The translations under genes and the position numbers were made by a program. Shown here one piece after another: positions 30,201 to 39,280 of a DNA stretch of 64,000 nucleotides. Numbering within the stretch: position 1 is the first letter of the stretch; each line of letters opens with the position of its first letter. Source of the stretch: JAOSJL01 sp963704035 (GTDB lineage Bacteria; Actinomycetota; Acidimicrobiia; IMCC26256; JAOSJL01); the NCBI GenBank assembly GCA_963704035.1, contig CAVPGR010000004.1:310001-374000 (forward strand), written 5' to 3'. The notes under the pieces were generated by a model. The model was not told the origin of the DNA. It was given only the letters and a program-made list of their open reading frames with translations, and made no database searches.

Positions 30201-33200
30201 AGTCGTAGCTCCCCGGCTGGAGGCCCGTGAACGGCTCCGAACCGTTATCGGACAACTCGAAGTCGCCATCAGGACCCGCGAACTCGAACGGCCCACCATC
30301 GTCAGGATTCGTCTCCTTGACGATCGTGATCGAACCATCCTTGGTGTTCGTGAACGTGCAGGTGACGTTCTGACCCGCCGCCAGGTTCACCCTCACACCC
30401 GTCTCACCCAGATCCGAAACGCTCGCGTTGCCACAGTCGATGTCGGTCAACTCCCAACCGACCAACTCGGTCTCCGAGAAGTCGTAGCTCCCCGGCTGGA
30501 GGCCCGTGAACGGCTCCGAACCGTTATCGGACAACTCGAAGTCGCCATCAGGACCCGCGAACTCGAACGGCCCACCATCGTCAGGATTCGTCTCCTTGAC
30601 GATCGTGATCGAACCATCCTTGGTGTTCGTGAACGTGCAGGTGACGTTCTGACCCGCCGCCAGGTTCACCCTCACACCCGTCTCACCCAGATCCGAAACG
30701 CTCGCGTTGCCACAGTCGATGTCGGTCAACTCCCAACCGACCAACTCGGTCTCCGAGAAGTCGTAGCTCCCCGGCTGGAGGCCCGTGAACGGCTCCGAAC
30801 CGTTATCGGACAACTCGAAGTCGCCATCAGGACCCGCGAACTCGAACGGCCCACCATCGTCAGGATTCGTCTCCTTGACGATCGTGATCGAACCATCCTT
30901 GGTGTTCGTGAACGTGCAGGTGACGTTCTGACCCGCCGCCAGGTTCACCCTCACACCCGTCTCACCCAGATCCGAAACGCTCGCGTTGCCACAGTCGATG
31001 TCGGTCAACTCCCAACCGACCAACTCGGTCTCCGAGAAGTCGTAGCTCCCCGGCTGGAGGCCCGTGAACGGCTCCGAACCGTTATCGGACAACTCGAAGT
31101 CGCCATCAGGACCCGCGAACTCGAACGGCCCACCATCGTCAGGATTCGTCTCCTTGACGATCGTGATCGAACCATCCTTGGTGTTCGTGAACGTGCAGGT
31201 GACGTTCTGACCCGCCGCCAGGTTCACCCTCACACCCGTCTCACCCAGATCCGAAACGCTCGCGTTGCCACAGTCGATGTCGGTCAACTCCCAACCGACC
31301 AACTCGGTCTCCGAGAAGTCGTAGCTCCCCGGCTGGAGGCCCGTGAACGGCTCCGAACCGTTATCGGACAACTCGAAGTCGCCATCAGGACCCGCGAACT
31401 CGAACGGCCCACCATCGTCAGGATTCGTCTCCTTGACGATCGTGATCGAACCATCCTTGGTGTTCGTGAACGTGCAGGTGACGTTCTGACCCGCCGCCAG
31501 GTTCACCCTCACACCCGTCTCACCCAGATCCGAAACGCTCGCGTTGCCACAGTCGATGTCGGTCAACTCCCAACCGACCAACTCGGTCTCCGAGAAGTCG
31601 TAGCTCCCCGGCTGGAGGCCCGTGAACGGCTCCGAACCGTTATCGGACAACTCGAAGTCGCCATCAGGACCCGCGAACTCGAACGGCCCACCATCGTCAG
31701 GATTCGTCTCCTTGACGATCGTGATCGAACCATCCTTGGTGTTCGTGAACGTGCAGGTGACGTTCTGACCCGCCGCCAGGTTCACCCTCACACCCGTCTC
31801 ACCCAGATCCGAAACGCTCGCGTTGCCACAGTCGATGTCGGTCAACTCCCAACCGACCAACTCGGTCTCCGAGAAGTCGTAGCTCCCCGGCTGGAGGCCC
31901 GTGAACGGCTCCGAACCGTTATCGGACAACTCGAAGTCGCCATCAGGACCCGCGAACTCGAACGGCCCACCATCGTCAGGATTCGTCTCCTTGACGATCG
32001 TGATCGAACCATCCTTGGTGTTCGTGAACGTGCAGGTGACGTTCTGACCCGCCGCCAGGTTCACCCTCACACCCGTCTCACCCAGATCCGAAACGCTCGC
32101 GTTGCCACAGTCGATGTCGGTCAACTCCCAACCGACCAACTCGGTCTCCGAGAAGTCGTAGCTCCCCGGCTGGAGGCCCGTGAACGGCTCCGAACCGTTA
32201 TCGGACAACTCGAAGTCGCCATCAGGACCCGCGAACTCGAACGGCCCACCATCGTCAGGATTCGTCTCCTTGACGATCGTGATCGAACCATCCTTGGTGT
32301 TCGTGAGGGTGCAGACCACGGTCTCGCCGGGTTGCACCTGGAACGCGTCAGGAGGTACGGACTGCTGCTGCTCATTCACACAGTTGCTGCCCGTCAGCTC
32401 CCAACCCGGGACATCGGCCTCGGTCAGCGACAGGTCGACGCCGGCGGGCACGAGGTTGAAGGTGTGGTCATCGCCGCCACCGGGGAGGTTCCAGCCCGCG
32501 GAGTAGGTGTCCGGTCCGACCGGGAACTCAGTGAGCGTCACCGGGAAGGGGCCCGGCTGGTTCGGCGGATCGGTGACCTTGATCACCTTGACCGAACCCG
32601 AACCCTCGTTGACGAAGGTGCAGGTGACCACGTCACCCCAACCCACCGTGATGTCCACACCGGTGTTCCCATTGAGAACGGTCGAGCCGCCCTGAGAGGT
32701 GTCGCAGTCGATGTCGTCGAGCTCCCAGCCGGTCAGACCCGCCAGGTTCTCGGCCACCGTGTACGTGTCAGGCACCAGATCGTCCGGCGCGCCCTGGAAT
32801 GTCTTCGACGGAACCGACGGATCCTGGAGAGTGAATCCACCCAGATCACCCGTGAACGGGAACGTCGTGTCATCGGCCGGGCTGGCGGCCTTCTCGATGA
32901 TGATCTTCGGACGCTTGTGGTTCGTGATCTCACACGTCCAGTTCTCACCGTCGTTGATCGGCAGGACCGGACTCGCAGCGGTGATCTGGTTCTGGCCCGT
33001 GGCGTTGCACGTGAAGGTCCCCTCGACCCACGCAGCCTGGCCGACTTCACCGAGCGTGTAGCTGTGCCCCGGAGTCAGGTTGTTCCACACCGGCGTCGCG
33101 GTGAAGAAGCTCGTCTCGTTCGTCGTCGTCGCGCTGCTGCCCGACTGTCCCGTCAGCGTGAAGTTGAACGTCCCGGTGTCACCGATCGTCTTCTTCTTGA

Positions 33201-35599
33201 CCGTGACGGAGCCGGGCTGGGCGATCTTTTCGTTTTGGAACGTGCAGGTCCACGACTGGCCCGGGCCCACGGGCACACTGTTCGGATCCGCGGTCGTCTG
33301 GCCGCCGGAACCGTCGAGCACGCAGGTCGGTGTACCGGTGATCTGCCAGAACTGCGGCAGTGCACTCTCGGTCACCGCGTAGTTCCCCGCGGTGAGGTCG
33401 GTCCACGGGTCGGCGGCCTTGGGTGTGTTCGCCGCATCGGTCGTCACCGGGCGGTTGTCACCGCCGTTGAGCTGGAACGTGAACGGACCACCGAAGCCAC
33501 CCACGGTCTCCTTCACGACCGTGATCTGACCCGGGTTGGCCTCGTTGTTGAACGTACAACTGATGATGTCGTTACGTGTGATGTCGAACGTCGCCGACTT
33601 GGCGCCGTTGTTCACGTTCGGGATGAATGCCTGACCGTTGCGGACACAGTTCGACACCCCGACGAAACTGTGGCCGGCCTGGAGCGTCTCGGTGATCGTG
33701 ACCTCCTGGGCCCAACCCGGTAGGTCGCTGTACTGGAACACGACCTGACCTGTGCCGGCGTCGCCACTCTGACCCGAGAGCGGACTGACCGTCCCTGTCA
33801 GCGGATCGGTCGTGGCGAAGGTCCACCCGTCGGTCGCCACACCGTCGACCTTCTTCGTGATCGTGACTGTCGAGCCGCAGAACTTGTCGGCCAGATCCTT
33901 CAACGTCTGCTGAAGCTCAGCCAACGAACCCGTGTAGGTGTCATCAGGAGACGACACCGCGTTCAGGTTCAGGACACTCGGCGAACCGCCCGGGCCCGGG
34001 TTGTCCACACCGACAGCCAGAACCTGCTGGCCGGCAGCCTTCACGTCGTTCGCCGACGCGACACCCGCCTCGATGGTCGACAGCTGTGTCGTGTTGCCCG
34101 TTCCGCCGCCTTCCCACACGGTCGGGTTCCCGTCGGTGATTACCACAACGATGTCCGCACCAGCACTGGTCACCGACTGGAACGCGTCGTCCCAGTTCGT
34201 GGATCCGCTCGGGCTGCTGTAGATGCTCGTGATCGTGCTGTTCGCCGTCGTCACATCCGCCGGCACCGACAGATCCAGGAAACCCGGGTGGTCGTCACTC
34301 GCCGACGCAGCGAACGAGTAGATCGACAGTTCCGTCGGAGTTCCCTGCAACACACTCACGAAGCTCTTCGCCGCTGCTTCGTACGACGAAGCGAAGTCGG
34401 AGATCGAGCCCGAACGGTCCAACAACAACGCGATCTTGATCCCACACTCGGTGGGCCCCGCCGGATTGTTGTGACGGTTCACGAACCACCGGGTCTCTTC
34501 ATCGTCGCCGGAACCGACCGTCACCTCGTCCACATAGGCAGGCGAACGCGGATCGGTCGACGTCACCGACGTCAGAGCCGAATAGCCCGCAGGCTGCGAA
34601 CCGGTGGTCTTCTCCCGCACCAGGTACGTGTCGGGATCGACGTCTCCCTCACAGGTCCCCGCACCGTTCGTCGGGCCACACAGATCCGTCCACGACACAC
34701 CGTCGTCGTCTGACTTCTCGAAGTACGCACCCGCCAGCGGGTTGACAAACGTCTCTTCCGTGTCGAAGCCGACATGGCGCGAACCGCCCTTGCGCGCCGT
34801 GATCGTCGCCGGCTGGATCTCCTCATTCTCAAACGTGCAGTCGATGCTCTGACGCGAGCTGGGACTGTCATCAAGGCGGAAGATCTTGCCGTCGGCGATG
34901 TCCCGCTGAAGCCAAGCACCGTCACAGTCGACCGAGGTGAGCTCCCAGCCGCTCGGCACCGTCTCGATCACGCGATAGCGCGCTTGCGCCTCGTTGACAT
35001 CGGGTTCCCACTGGATTCCCTCGGCCACGTGAAAGCCGTTGTCACCCAAATTCGCCGTGCCGGTAGGGACCGTGTTCCACGTGCCGACGCACGAGCCGCT
35101 AGAAGTACTGCCATCCCACGAGGAACACTGCTGCACCAGAATCGTGAACAGACCCGGAGCATTCGCCGGATCCGTTTCCTTGCGCACCGTCGCCGTGTGT
35201 GCATCACCAGGATCCGCGAGGGCCTCCAGCAACAGCCCCTCGGACTGACCCGACAACGCTGCCCGGCGCTCCGAGCTCTCCCGGCGAAGCCGCGTCGCCC
35301 TGAGGCGCACCCGGACCGTCATCGACAGGCGGTGTCGTCGACTTCTGCGCGGGCGGAGTGGTGCCCTCGTCGGCGGGCGGAGTCGTCTCGTCCGCGGGCG
35401 GTGTGGTCTCGTCGGCGGGCGGAGTCGTCTCGGTCGCGGCCGGGTTGTCACCCGACGTGTCGGTGGCGTCCTCGGCCACCGCGGGTTGGAACCCGATCAG
35501 TGACAGCGACACCACGAGGCTCAACGACGCAGCAAAGAGACGACGTCTCCGAACCTTGCCCCAACGTCGGGTCGTACCTGAACCAGGCTGATGGCCCAT
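27217..35599 (-). CDS. Giant LPFTG-anchored adhesin-like protein: VWA domain plus ~20 SpaA/DUF5979-type repeats
   Basis: About 2,793 aa from ATG 35599 (GGAG 9 bases upstream). Signal peptide (RRRRLFAASLSLVVSLSLIGFQPAVA), a Pro/Thr spacer with repeated ETTPPAD, then one extra base near 35300 must be removed to reach the long frame. A VWA domain (~385-545) has the MIDAS motif DRSGS and VVVITDGNP. Prealbumin-like domains follow; eleven identical 93-residue copies (~1104-2127) each carry Lys in SITIVKET, Glu in YDFSETE, Asn in CTFTN (CnaB isopeptide triad by pattern) and two Cys. The end has a DUF11-like domain, LPFTG, helix and RRRREVKV. Surface adhesin or pilin-like stalk; ligand unknown. A fibre length that varies with copy number is likely. 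Confidence 0.88.
29219..32287 (-). repeat. Eleven tandem 279-bp units, apparently identical
   Basis: Landmark CCATCCTTGGTG recurs at 29219, 29498, 29777 and every 279 bases up to 32288: 11 periods, 3,069 bp. By eye the copies are the same at the nucleotide level, third codon positions included. Each encodes one 93-residue Ig-like/prealbumin-like domain of the giant surface protein. This implies very recent expansion or active homogenisation; the copy number in this assembly may not equal that in the cell. Confidence 0.95.
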
Positions 35600-35618
35600 C
35601 TTCCACTCCTGTCCGTTG

Positions 35619-35720
35619 CGCAGAAACTGACTGCGTCGTCCTGGATGGATGGGCCGGTCTCGCCGTCGCTCACCCCCGGCCTAGGCGACCGATCAACGGC
35701 CGGAGGGTCAACACTCCCAA
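35619..35720 (-). promoter_or_regulatory. Candidate structured leader RNA (copy 2) with pseudoknot
   Basis: In the leader of the giant LPFTG gene, minus strand. Stem P1 is CCTCCGGCC (35706-35698) with GGCCGGGGG (35681-35673), 9 bp with one G-U. Loop CGGTCGCC (35691-35684) pairs with GGC-GA-GACCG (35664-35655). Conserved TTGGGAG precedes P1; GAGC and GAGACCGGCCCAT follow. Against copy 1, one P1 pair changes U-A to C-G and one pseudoknot pair A-U to G-C, keeping both helices. A small CGCAG/CTGCG hairpin (35635-35619) lies before the ribosome binding site. Confidence 0.6.
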
Positions 35721-35766
35721 TCCCCTACTGCGAGGCCACCACTCTTGGTGATGACCTGTTACCGAA

Positions 35767-35795
35767 ACGGTACGCTCCGTGAAGCGATCCGTCAA
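35767..35795 (-). promoter_or_regulatory. Promoter of the giant LPFTG gene
   Basis: Minus-strand -35 TTGACG (35795-35790), 17-base spacer, -10 TACCGT (35772-35767). The predicted start near 35760 gives a ~160-nt leader holding the structured element. Confidence 0.65.
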
Positions 35796-35813
35796 GTCGG
35801 AGTACTCCCACGA

Positions 35814-35833
35814 CTAGGGCCAAAAGTCCCGAC
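35814..35833 (-). promoter_or_regulatory. DosR-like box upstream of the giant LPFTG promoter
   Basis: Minus strand reads GTCGGGACTTTTGGCCCTAG, about 15 of 20 positions matching the mycobacterial DosR/DevR consensus (GGGACT..AGTCCC core). Its centre lies about 64 bases before the predicted transcription start, a usual place for an activator site. No dosR/dosS gene is in the window, so the assignment is tentative. Confidence 0.3.
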
Positions 35834-35874
35834 CCCCGGATGTGGGACGGCGCCGGGCGTGCGTCAGCCCTCCG

Positions 35875-36810
35875 TCAGACGGCCCCACCAAAGGCCGGGA
35901 GAGGGTCGGCCGGGCGGCCGCGTCGGGCGTCGACCTCGGCGAGTTGCTCGGCGGTGAGCACCGCTCTCAGTGAGACGATCGCCACCTCGAGTTGGTCGAG
36001 ATCGGGCTCGCGGGTCGTCAGCTTCTGGAGCGCCAGGCCGGGGCGCATGGCGGCTCGTACCCAGCGCTTGTCCATGTGTCGCGCGGCGAATCGGATGACC
36101 TCGTAGCTGGCGCCGGCGATGAGCGGGATGAGCACGACGCGTGACGCGAGCATCACGATGATCGAGGGTCGCCCGAGGAACGAGTAGACGATGATCGCCA
36201 CGACCATCACGGTGAGTAGGAAGTTCGTGCCGCAGCGAACGTGCTCGGTGGTGAAGCGCTGGGCGGACTCCGGCGTGAGGGGCACGCCACGCTCGTAGGC
36301 GGCGATCGACTTGTGCTCGGCGCCGTGGAACTGGAAGACGCGTTTGATGTCGGACATCATCCCGATCAGGAGGAGATAGCCGAGGAAGATCCCGAGTCGC
36401 AGAACGCCTTCGGCGACGTGTTCGCCGAAGCCGGTGAGTCCGAACAGGCTGCCGAGCCCGCGACCGGCGAGCGCGGGGATCACGATGAAGAGCGCGGTGA
36501 ACACCGTGAGCGCGATCCCCATCGTCCACCCCATGGCGCGCCCCGACATCTGTTCCTCTTCGGGAACCTGCTGGTTTGCCGACCACGACAACGCCTTGAA
36601 GCCGAGACTCATCGACTCGGCAAGTGCCATGACACCGCGCAGCAGCGGGATCTTCGAGTAGCGATCCGACCACCGCGGCGCGTCGTGGACCTCGACCTCG
36701 ACTTCACCCTCAGGCGTGCGGATCGCGACGGCCCACGACGTGTCGCCGCGCATCATGACGCCTTCGAGGACTGCCTGGCCTCCGACGTAACGCGGTGCTT
36801 CGCGGGCCAT
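35875..36810 (-). CDS. DUF1385 membrane protein
   Basis: 311 aa. The N-terminal YVGGQAVLEGVMMRG is the signature of DUF1385, followed by WSDRYSKIPLLRGVMALAESMSLGFKALSWSAN. Four hydrophobic segments lie between residues ~95 and 235, with FHGAEHKSIAAYE (conserved His/Glu, metal-site-like) and RCGTNFLLTVMVVAIIVYSFLG. The family is widespread next to rpmE/prfA in many bacteria, as here (12 bases after rpmE). It has been proposed to act on lipids or metals; function is not established. Confidence 0.85.
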   Translation of the reverse strand: MAREAPRYVGGQAVLEGVMMRGDTSWAVAIRTPEGEVEVEVHDAPRWSDRYSKIPLLRGVMALAESMSLGFKALSWSANQQVPEEEQMSGRAMGWTMGIALTVFTALFIVIPALAGRGLGSLFGLTGFGEHVAEGVLRLGIFLGYLLLIGMMSDIKRVFQFHGAEHKSIAAYERGVPLTPESAQRFTTEHVRCGTNFLLTVMVVAIIVYSFLGRPSIIVMLASRVVLIPLIAGASYEVIRFAARHMDKRWVRAAMRPGLALQKLTTREPDLDQLEVAIVSLRAVLTAEQLAEVDARRGRPADPLPAFGGAV

Positions 36811-36822
36811 GCCCGGCTCCTG

Positions 36823-37110
36823 TTACTCGGCGGTCGGCGGCGCGGGCTCAGCGGCGGTCGCGGCAGCCGGCTTCGCAGGCTTCTTCTCGGCCTTCTTCTC
36901 CGCCTTCTTCTCCGCCTTGGCGTAGCGACGCTCGAAGCGCTCGACCCGCCCACCGGTGTCGACCAGCTTCTGCTTGCCCGTGTAGAAGGGGTGACACGCC
37001 GAGCAGAGCTCCGCGTGCAGCTCCGTGACGGTGGAGCGCGTCTCGAACGTGTTGCCGCACGAGCACGTGACCGTGCACGTGGTGTAGTCGGGGTGGATGC
37101 CGGTCTTCAT
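36823..37110 (-). CDS. rpmE: Ribosomal protein L31 (zinc-binding type) with Lys/Ala tail
   Basis: 95 aa from ATG 37110 with GGAGAG about 5 bases upstream. MKTGIHPDYTTCTVTCSCGNTFETRST...LCSACHPFYTGKQKLVDTGGRVERFERRY has the four Cys (CSC...CSAC) of the zinc-containing C+ form. Residues ~65-95 form an extra Ala/Lys/Pro tail (AEKKAEKKAEKKPAKPAAATAAEPAPP), longer than in E. coli. Zur control of C+ L31 is known elsewhere; no Zur box is evident here. Confidence 0.95.
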   Translation of the reverse strand: MKTGIHPDYTTCTVTCSCGNTFETRSTVTELHAELCSACHPFYTGKQKLVDTGGRVERFERRYAKAEKKAEKKAEKKPAKPAAATAAEPAPPTAE

Positions 37111-37150
37111 GATCTCTCCAGTGTAGAGCCGAGCTTGTCTACCGCTCTAG

Positions 37151-37245
37151 GCGGCTACGCCGCTGATCCTTGCTCCGGCTCACTGCCCGGGGGTCGGCGC
37201 CTTCTTCTCTTGCCTCGATTCGGGCGGCGCAGGATACCTGCGCCG
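37151..37245. repeat. Two related intergenic hairpins between rpmE and rho
   Basis: Hairpin GCGGC-TAC-GCCGC (37151-37163) is followed by TGATCCTTGCTC. Hairpin GCGGCGCAGG-ATA-CCTGCGCCGC (37223-37245) is followed by TAATCCTCATCTC. A third member is at 50153-50175. Stem, TA-containing triloop and the trailing (T)(G/A)ATCCT...CTC are shared, so this is a small repeat family, perhaps terminator-like. Confidence 0.5.
37175..37203. repeat. Duplicate of the rho 3' end
   Basis: 28 of 29 bases equal 37275-37303, which encodes the last codons and stop of rho (APTPGQ, stop). The copies are exactly 100 bases apart. It looks like a partial tandem duplication; the copy is not joined to an open frame. Confidence 0.75.
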
Positions 37246-37279
37246 CTAATCCTCATCTCGGTCGGCGCCGACTCCCGGC

Positions 37280-39019
37280 TCACTGGCCGGGGGTCGGCGC
37301 CTTTGCGATCTCGGCGAGGAATTCCGTGTTGGACTCCGTCGACTTGATCTTGTCCATCAGCAGCTCGAGGCCACCGCCGCCCTCCAGGGCGTTGAGGACC
37401 CGGCGCAGCTTCCAGACCTGCTGGAGCTCCTTGCGCTCGAAGAGCAGTTCTTCGTGCCGGGTGCTCGACTGCTCCACGTCGATCGCCGGATAGATACGGC
37501 GCTCGGCCAAGCGACGGTCGAGGCGGAGCTCCATGTTGCCGGTGCCCTTGAACTCCTCGAAGATCACCTCGTCCATCCGGCTGCCCGTCTCGATGAGGGC
37601 GGTCGCCACGATCGTGAGCGAACCGCCTTCCTCGATGTTGCGGGCGGCACCGAAGAAACGCTTCGGGGGGTAGAGCGCCGTGGAGTCGACACCACCGGAG
37701 AGCACGCGACCCGAGGCGGGGCTCGCCAGGTTGTAGGCACGGGCGAGGCGCGTGATGCCGTCGAGCACGATCACGACGTCGGTGCCCATCTCGACGAGGC
37801 GCTTCGCCCGGTCGATGGTGAGCTCGGCCACCTGGGTGTGCTCGTCGGAGGGTCGGTCGAACGTGCTCGCGATCACCTCACCCTTGAGCACGTGCCGCTT
37901 CATGTCGGTGACCTCTTCGGGTCGCTCGTCGACGAGCAGGACCATGAGGTGAACCTCGGGGTTGTTGCGCTCGATCGAGTACACGAGCTGTTTGAGGATC
38001 GTCGTCTTGCCGGCCTTCGGGGGCGAGACGATCAATCCGCGTTGACCCTTGCCGACGGGTGAGACGAGATCGACGATGCGACCCGTCACGTTCTTCGGGT
38101 CGTCGGCCTGTTCGAGCCGGAGGTTCTCGTCGGGGAACAGCGGCGTGAGGTCTTCGAAGCGCGGACGCGCCTTCGCCTCGTCGGGTGTCATGTCGTTGAC
38201 CGACTCGACCTTCAGCAGTGCCGGGTACTTCTCGCTGCTCGCGGCCGGGCGCGTGACGCCCTTGATGTAGTCGCCCTTGCGCAGACCGAAACGACGCACC
38301 TGCGACGCTGAGACGTAGACGTCGTTCTTGCTCGGCAGGAAGCCCTTCGTGCGCAGAAACGCGTAGCCCTCGTCGCGCATGTCGAGCAGACCCTCGCACT
38401 CGATCGGGTCGCCCTGAGGTTCGCGCTCTTCCTGTCGGTTGCGATTGCGACCGCGACGTCGACGGCGTCGGTTGCCGTCACCGCGCGAGGCGCGCTCGTC
38501 CTCCTCGTCGATCTGGATGCGCGAACCGCCCTTGTTGCCACCGCTGTTCTCGTTCGCACCTCCGCCGGCGTTGCCGCGGTTTTCCCCGCGGTTGCCACCG
38601 CTGCCGGAGCCCTTCGACTGCTGCTTCTGCTGCGAGCCCGATCCGCCCGACCCGCCCGACCCGCGGTCGTCGGAGCCGGAGCTCGAACCCGGGGCATTGC
38701 GACGCCGGGGGCTCGGCGCGTCGTCGTCGGCGGTGCTGTCTGTACCGGCGGCGAGTGAGTTCTCCTCGTCGGCGAGCGCCGCGAGGTCGTCGTCGTTCTG
38801 ACGACGGGTGGACCGGACCTTGCGCTTCGGCTTGGCTTTGTCGTTGGCTTTGTCGCCGTCGTCACCGTTCGACGTGGCGGCATCGATGATGGCATCCACC
38901 AGTTCCGCCTTGCGGGTGCGGGTGGGTGCCTTCACGCCGAGAGCGCCGGCGATCTCCTGGAGCTGCTCACGGTCCTTCGACTCGAGCTCAGCCCGGTCGG
39001 GTGTCCCGACCTTCGCCAT
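37280..39019 (-). CDS. rho: Transcription termination factor Rho
   Basis: RNA-dependent ATPase that ends transcription; acts as a hexamer. 579 aa from ATG 39019 with AAGGAG 7-12 bases upstream. N-terminal LEQIAGALGVKAPTRTRKAELV-type helix bundle, then a ~170-residue disordered Gly/Ser/Asn/Arg-rich insert typical of actinobacterial Rho, the RNA-binding fold (GLLDMRDEGYAFLR, PSKNDVYVSASQVRRFGLRKGD), Walker A PPKAGKTTIL, Walker B VDERPEEVTDM and the R-loop/Q-loop region (ASPASGRVLSGGVDSTALYPPKRFFGAARNIEEGGSLTI). The ~260 bases to the next gene hold no gene and would form its leader. Confidence 0.97.
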   Translation of the reverse strand: MAKVGTPDRAELESKDREQLQEIAGALGVKAPTRTRKAELVDAIIDAATSNGDDGDKANDKAKPKRKVRSTRRQNDDDLAALADEENSLAAGTDSTADDDAPSPRRRNAPGSSSGSDDRGSGGSGGSGSQQKQQSKGSGSGGNRGENRGNAGGGANENSGGNKGGSRIQIDEEDERASRGDGNRRRRRRGRNRNRQEEREPQGDPIECEGLLDMRDEGYAFLRTKGFLPSKNDVYVSASQVRRFGLRKGDYIKGVTRPAASSEKYPALLKVESVNDMTPDEAKARPRFEDLTPLFPDENLRLEQADDPKNVTGRIVDLVSPVGKGQRGLIVSPPKAGKTTILKQLVYSIERNNPEVHLMVLLVDERPEEVTDMKRHVLKGEVIASTFDRPSDEHTQVAELTIDRAKRLVEMGTDVVIVLDGITRLARAYNLASPASGRVLSGGVDSTALYPPKRFFGAARNIEEGGSLTIVATALIETGSRMDEVIFEEFKGTGNMELRLDRRLAERRIYPAIDVEQSSTRHEELLFERKELQQVWKLRRVLNALEGGGGLELLMDKIKSTESNTEFLAEIAKAPTPGQ

Positions 39020-39280
39020 GGTGTCTCCTTGTTCCTTGTGAATTGTTGTCTGTGCGTTGGGGGATCTCTTTCGAAGATCCGCCATTTCCGTGTTGCGACC
39101 GGAACGGTCCGGACGCGCATACGTGCGGATGCCACGAACGGGTCTTGGAAAAACTGCCGCCGGGGTCGTGCCGGACACGGCACCGCCACAAGCGGAAGAG
39201 GGGTTGCCGGGCACGCGGTCGGATCGACGTGAATCGGGAATGCCGCGACCACTGCTCAGCGACAAACTCAGTGTAGTGGG

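Noticed and set aside
29219..32287. CRISPR array
   Set aside because: Units are 279 bp, contiguous without spacers, in frame and protein-coding.
27055..33723. A 2,222-residue open frame on the plus strand opposite the giant surface gene
   Set aside because: It exists because the 279-bp repeat (a multiple of three) has no stop in this antisense frame. It has no family motifs, and the minus-strand frame has a signal peptide, VWA domain and sorting signal.
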